A DNA stretch of 6,717 nt from Pseudomonadota bacterium (GTDB lineage: Bacteria; Myxococcota; UBA9042; PHBI01): positions 1 to 6,717 of the forward strand of contig SYAK01000344.1 of assembly GCA_005788935.1 (NCBI GenBank), read 5' to 3'. The notes beneath the pieces were generated by a model. It saw nothing but the letters and a program-made list of their open reading frames with translations. It had not been told where the DNA came from and did not search any database. This document shows, piece after piece, positions 5,177-6,717 of this stretch. A program made the translations under genes and the position numbers. Numbering within the stretch: position 1 is the stretch's first letter; every line of letters begins with the position of its first letter.

Positions 5177-6717
5177 TTGAACATCACGATGCAGGCTCAG
5201 CCGAAACTGCCCTCCCGTCGCCTCGCCACCTGCGCCCTCAGACTCGCTGCGGCCCTGTTCGTTGTGGTCGTGGTCGCTCCGCAGGACGCGCTTGCCAACC
5301 CTTGCCCGCCTGGTCAGCAGTCTGATGAGATGGGCGGATGCGTGCCGTGCTCTCTCCCGTGCGGCCCGGCCTGCGCGGAGTGTAATGCCTGCACCGGCCA
5401 ATGCATCAACTGCACGGCCAACACGCCGTGTGCGAGCTGGACGCTCTCGGGCTCCGACTGCGCATCGGCCTGGTCGCCCGAAGGGGTTGCATGCGACGAC
5501 GGCTACGACACGACCAGCGGTGACCAGTGCGATGGGCAGGGCGTCTGCACCGGAACCAATTCATCGTGCCCCGGCGGGACGACCTGTGCCCCGATGGTCC
5601 CGTTTGGCGTGGAGTGCCTGTCTGGCGTCGCACCGGCTGGAACGTCTTGCGACGACGACGACATCGGGACCGCGAACGATCAATGCGACGGGGCTGGAAA
5701 CTGCAGCGGTTCCGCTCCTTTGGTCTGTGACCCGGACAACAGCTGCGTCAGCTGGTACAACGACGGAACCACCTGCTACGCGTCCTATGCGGACGCAAGC
5801 ACGGAGTGCGACGACGGCAACCCGGCGACGCAGAATGACATCTGCAACGGCGGTGGGGTCTGCGCGGGCGAAGTCCCCTCCAACTGCGACCCCGACTCGG
5901 CCTGCGTCAGCTGGTACAACGACGGCACGAACTGCTACGCGAACTACGCGGGTGCAGGGACGCCCTGCGATGACGGCAATGAGGCGAGTTCCAACGACAG
6001 CTGCAACGGGGGAGGCACCTGCGCGGGGGAGCTGCCTCCGACGTGCGACCCGGACACCACATGTGTCAGCTGGAGTCACGACGGTAGCGGCTGCCAGCCG
6101 AACTTCGCACCCTCGGGGACGCCATGCGACGACGGAAACCTCGACACCTCGCGGGACGCGTGCAATGGCGGTGGCCTCTGCACCGGCTCTGGAACTGTGA
6201 CGTGCGACCCCGACTCGGCCTGCGTCAGCTGGTACAACGTCGGCACGAATTGCTTCGCGAATTACGCAGCCCCCGGAACCACATGCAATGACGGCGACCT
6301 CGCGACAACTGGTGACAGCTGCAACGGCGGTGGCGTCTGTGCAGGCTCGACCATCGAATGCCCGAGTGACTCGACTTGCACGACATGGGAGCCCGATGGC
6401 ACGACATGCGTGGTCTCACATGCCGGCGTTGGAACGCCCTGCGACGATGGCGACCCGACGACGCTCGGGGAGATGTGCGACGGTTCCGGCACGTGCGACG
6501 GCTCGACGGTCTTGTGTCCGATGGACCCCAACCCGTGCATCAGGTGGCAATATGCGAATCCGAGTCAGCCCAGTGCCGGGGACTGCGTCCAGGTCGCGAC
6601 AGAGTCTGGCCTAGCGTGCAATGACAGCGACCCCGGAACGGCCAACGACGCCTGTGACGGCGAAGGTGGCTGCGCCGGCTCGCCCATCCCGTGCCCTGCG
6701 GACACGGCCTGCACGAC
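5177..6717 (+). CDS. Secreted cysteine-rich repeat protein (3' end outside window)
   Basis: No function is recognised. The frame runs without a stop from the start to the right edge (513 codons seen). Counting from ATG 5189, there is a classic Sec signal peptide: basic KLPSRR, a hydrophobic core LRLAAALFVVVVVA, and DALA before N37 as the likely cleavage site. The mature protein opens with a dense cysteine cluster (NPCPPGQQ to CTGQCINC, about 5297-5413). Eight full repeats and the start of a ninth follow, each about 53 residues with six cysteines. The middle ones read CDPDSACVSWYNDGTNC, then ...GTPCDDGN...D.CNGGG.CAG. The even cysteine count suggests disulfide-bonded modules outside the cytoplasm; the Asp/Asn-rich CDDGN loops could bind calcium (inference). 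Similar modules occur in myxobacterial surface and secreted proteins. TTG 5177 is chosen for its ribosome site; ATG 5189 is the alternative. The C-terminus, and any anchor, is unseen. Confidence 0.88.
   Translation, partial: MNITMQAQPKLPSRRLATCALRLAAALFVVVVVAPQDALANPCPPGQQSDEMGGCVPCSLPCGPACAECNACTGQCINCTANTPCASWTLSGSDCASAWSPEGVACDDGYDTTSGDQCDGQGVCTGTNSSCPGGTTCAPMVPFGVECLSGVAPAGTSCDDDDIGTANDQCDGAGNCSGSAPLVCDPDNSCVSWYNDGTTCYASYADASTECDDGNPATQNDICNGGGVCAGEVPSNCDPDSACVSWYNDGTNCYANYAGAGTPCDDGNEASSNDSCNGGGTCAGELPPTCDPDTTCVSWSHDGSGCQPNFAPSGTPCDDGNLDTSRDACNGGGLCTGSGTVTCDPDSACVSWYNVGTNCFANYAAPGTTCNDGDLATTGDSCNGGGVCAGSTIECPSDSTCTTWEPDGTTCVVSHAGVGTPCDDGDPTTLGEMCDGSGTCDGSTVLCPMDPNPCIRWQYANPSQPSAGDCVQVATESGLACNDSDPGTANDACDGEGGCAGSPIPCPADTACT
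5411..6717 (+). repeat. Tandem cysteine-rich coding repeats, eight full units plus a partial one
   Basis: Units begin at the first Cys codon of each: 5411, 5567, 5726, 5885, 6044, 6203, 6359, 6515 and 6692 (cut by the edge). Lengths are 156, 159, 159, 159, 159, 156, 156 and 177 bases. The consensus has six cysteines: C-x5-C-[VT]-[ST]-W-x6-C-x9-10-C-[DN]-D-G-x7-8-C-[ND]-G-x-G-x-C-x-G. The first two and the eighth units are most divergent; the second lacks the Trp, and the eighth has an inserted stretch (QYANPSQPSAG). Units at 5726, 5885 and 6203 are closest to each other. Confidence 0.9.
5885..5921 (+). repeat. 37-bp direct repeat, copy 1 (copy 2 at 6203-6239)
   Basis: Bases 5885-5921 are identical to 6203-6239, encoding CDPDSACVSWYN plus one base in both units, including every third codon position. 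A 24-base part (5902-5925) also matches the unit at 5726 (5743-5766). Identity at synonymous sites points to recent duplication or gene conversion between units rather than selection on the protein alone. Confidence 0.85.

Noticed and set aside
5222..5233. Lipobox (LATC) in the N-terminus of the cysteine-rich protein
   Set aside because: The Cys precedes the hydrophobic core rather than following it, and the +1 context does not fit; a normal Sec cleavage after DALA is far better supported.
5262..6200. 312-codon plus-strand frame across the cysteine-rich region, rich in Thr, Arg and Ala
   Set aside because: It is an out-of-frame reading of the repeat gene. The overlapping frame has the signal peptide, regular cysteine spacing and no stop. 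The antisense frame 5561-6079 is a shadow for the same reason.
5411..6717. CRISPR array or non-coding tandem repeats
   Set aside because: Periodicity is about 159 bases, all changes preserve the reading frame and cysteine spacing, and there are no short identical repeats separated by unique spacers.

Overview
The window is GC-rich chromosomal DNA from a bacterium that I would place, with moderate confidence, in the Myxococcota/Deltaproteobacteria. The reasons are the strong G/C third-position bias, frequent GTG and TTG starts, a salvage-type deoxynucleoside kinase set unusual for common proteobacteria, and a secreted cysteine-rich repeat protein with 'C-[DN]-D-G-[DN]...D-x-C-[ND]-G-x-G-x-C-x-G' units of the kind common in that group. 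No RNA gene, insertion sequence, phage gene or CRISPR array was found.

Layout: (1) 1-1266, plus strand: the C-terminal two thirds of a transketolase, cut by the left edge. (2) 1448-2203, plus: an RsuA-type 16S rRNA pseudouridine synthase. A possible 62-codon ORF (1263-1451) fits between the two genes with an ATGA overlap at each end, but its composition is not convincingly coding. (3) 2204-2402: an intergenic stretch with a perfect 8-bp-stem palindrome around AAAA and a second inverted repeat directly after it. (4) 2403-2798, plus: a small protein made of two CBS domains. (5) 2799-2888: a convergent intergenic region with three small hairpins in a row. (6) 2889-4937, minus: three consecutive deoxynucleoside kinase paralogues read right to left; the last two overlap by a GTGA. 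(7) 4938-5176: a divergent promoter region. (8) 5177-6717, plus: a secreted protein with a signal peptide and at least eight cysteine-rich repeats of about 53 residues, running off the right edge.

How the genes fit together: the kinase trio is the clear functional unit, predicted to phosphorylate salvaged deoxynucleosides to dNMPs. The first and third kinases carry the Glu-Pro and Asp-Arg-Thr signatures of the deoxyadenosine/deoxycytidine kinase branch. The middle one has the different 'ADYH...KDRIFA' signature that I associate with deoxyguanosine-kinase-like enzymes. This resembles the paired kinases of Bacillus and Lactobacillus with an extra member, and suggests division of substrate range or heteromer formation. 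Transketolase, RsuA and the CBS protein are ordinary housekeeping or regulatory neighbours with no evident tie to the kinases. The cysteine-rich protein is divergently transcribed and probably extracellular.

The most interesting points are the three-kinase array and the secreted repeat protein, whose repeats show recent duplication at DNA level. I see no convincing wholly new defence or mobile system.
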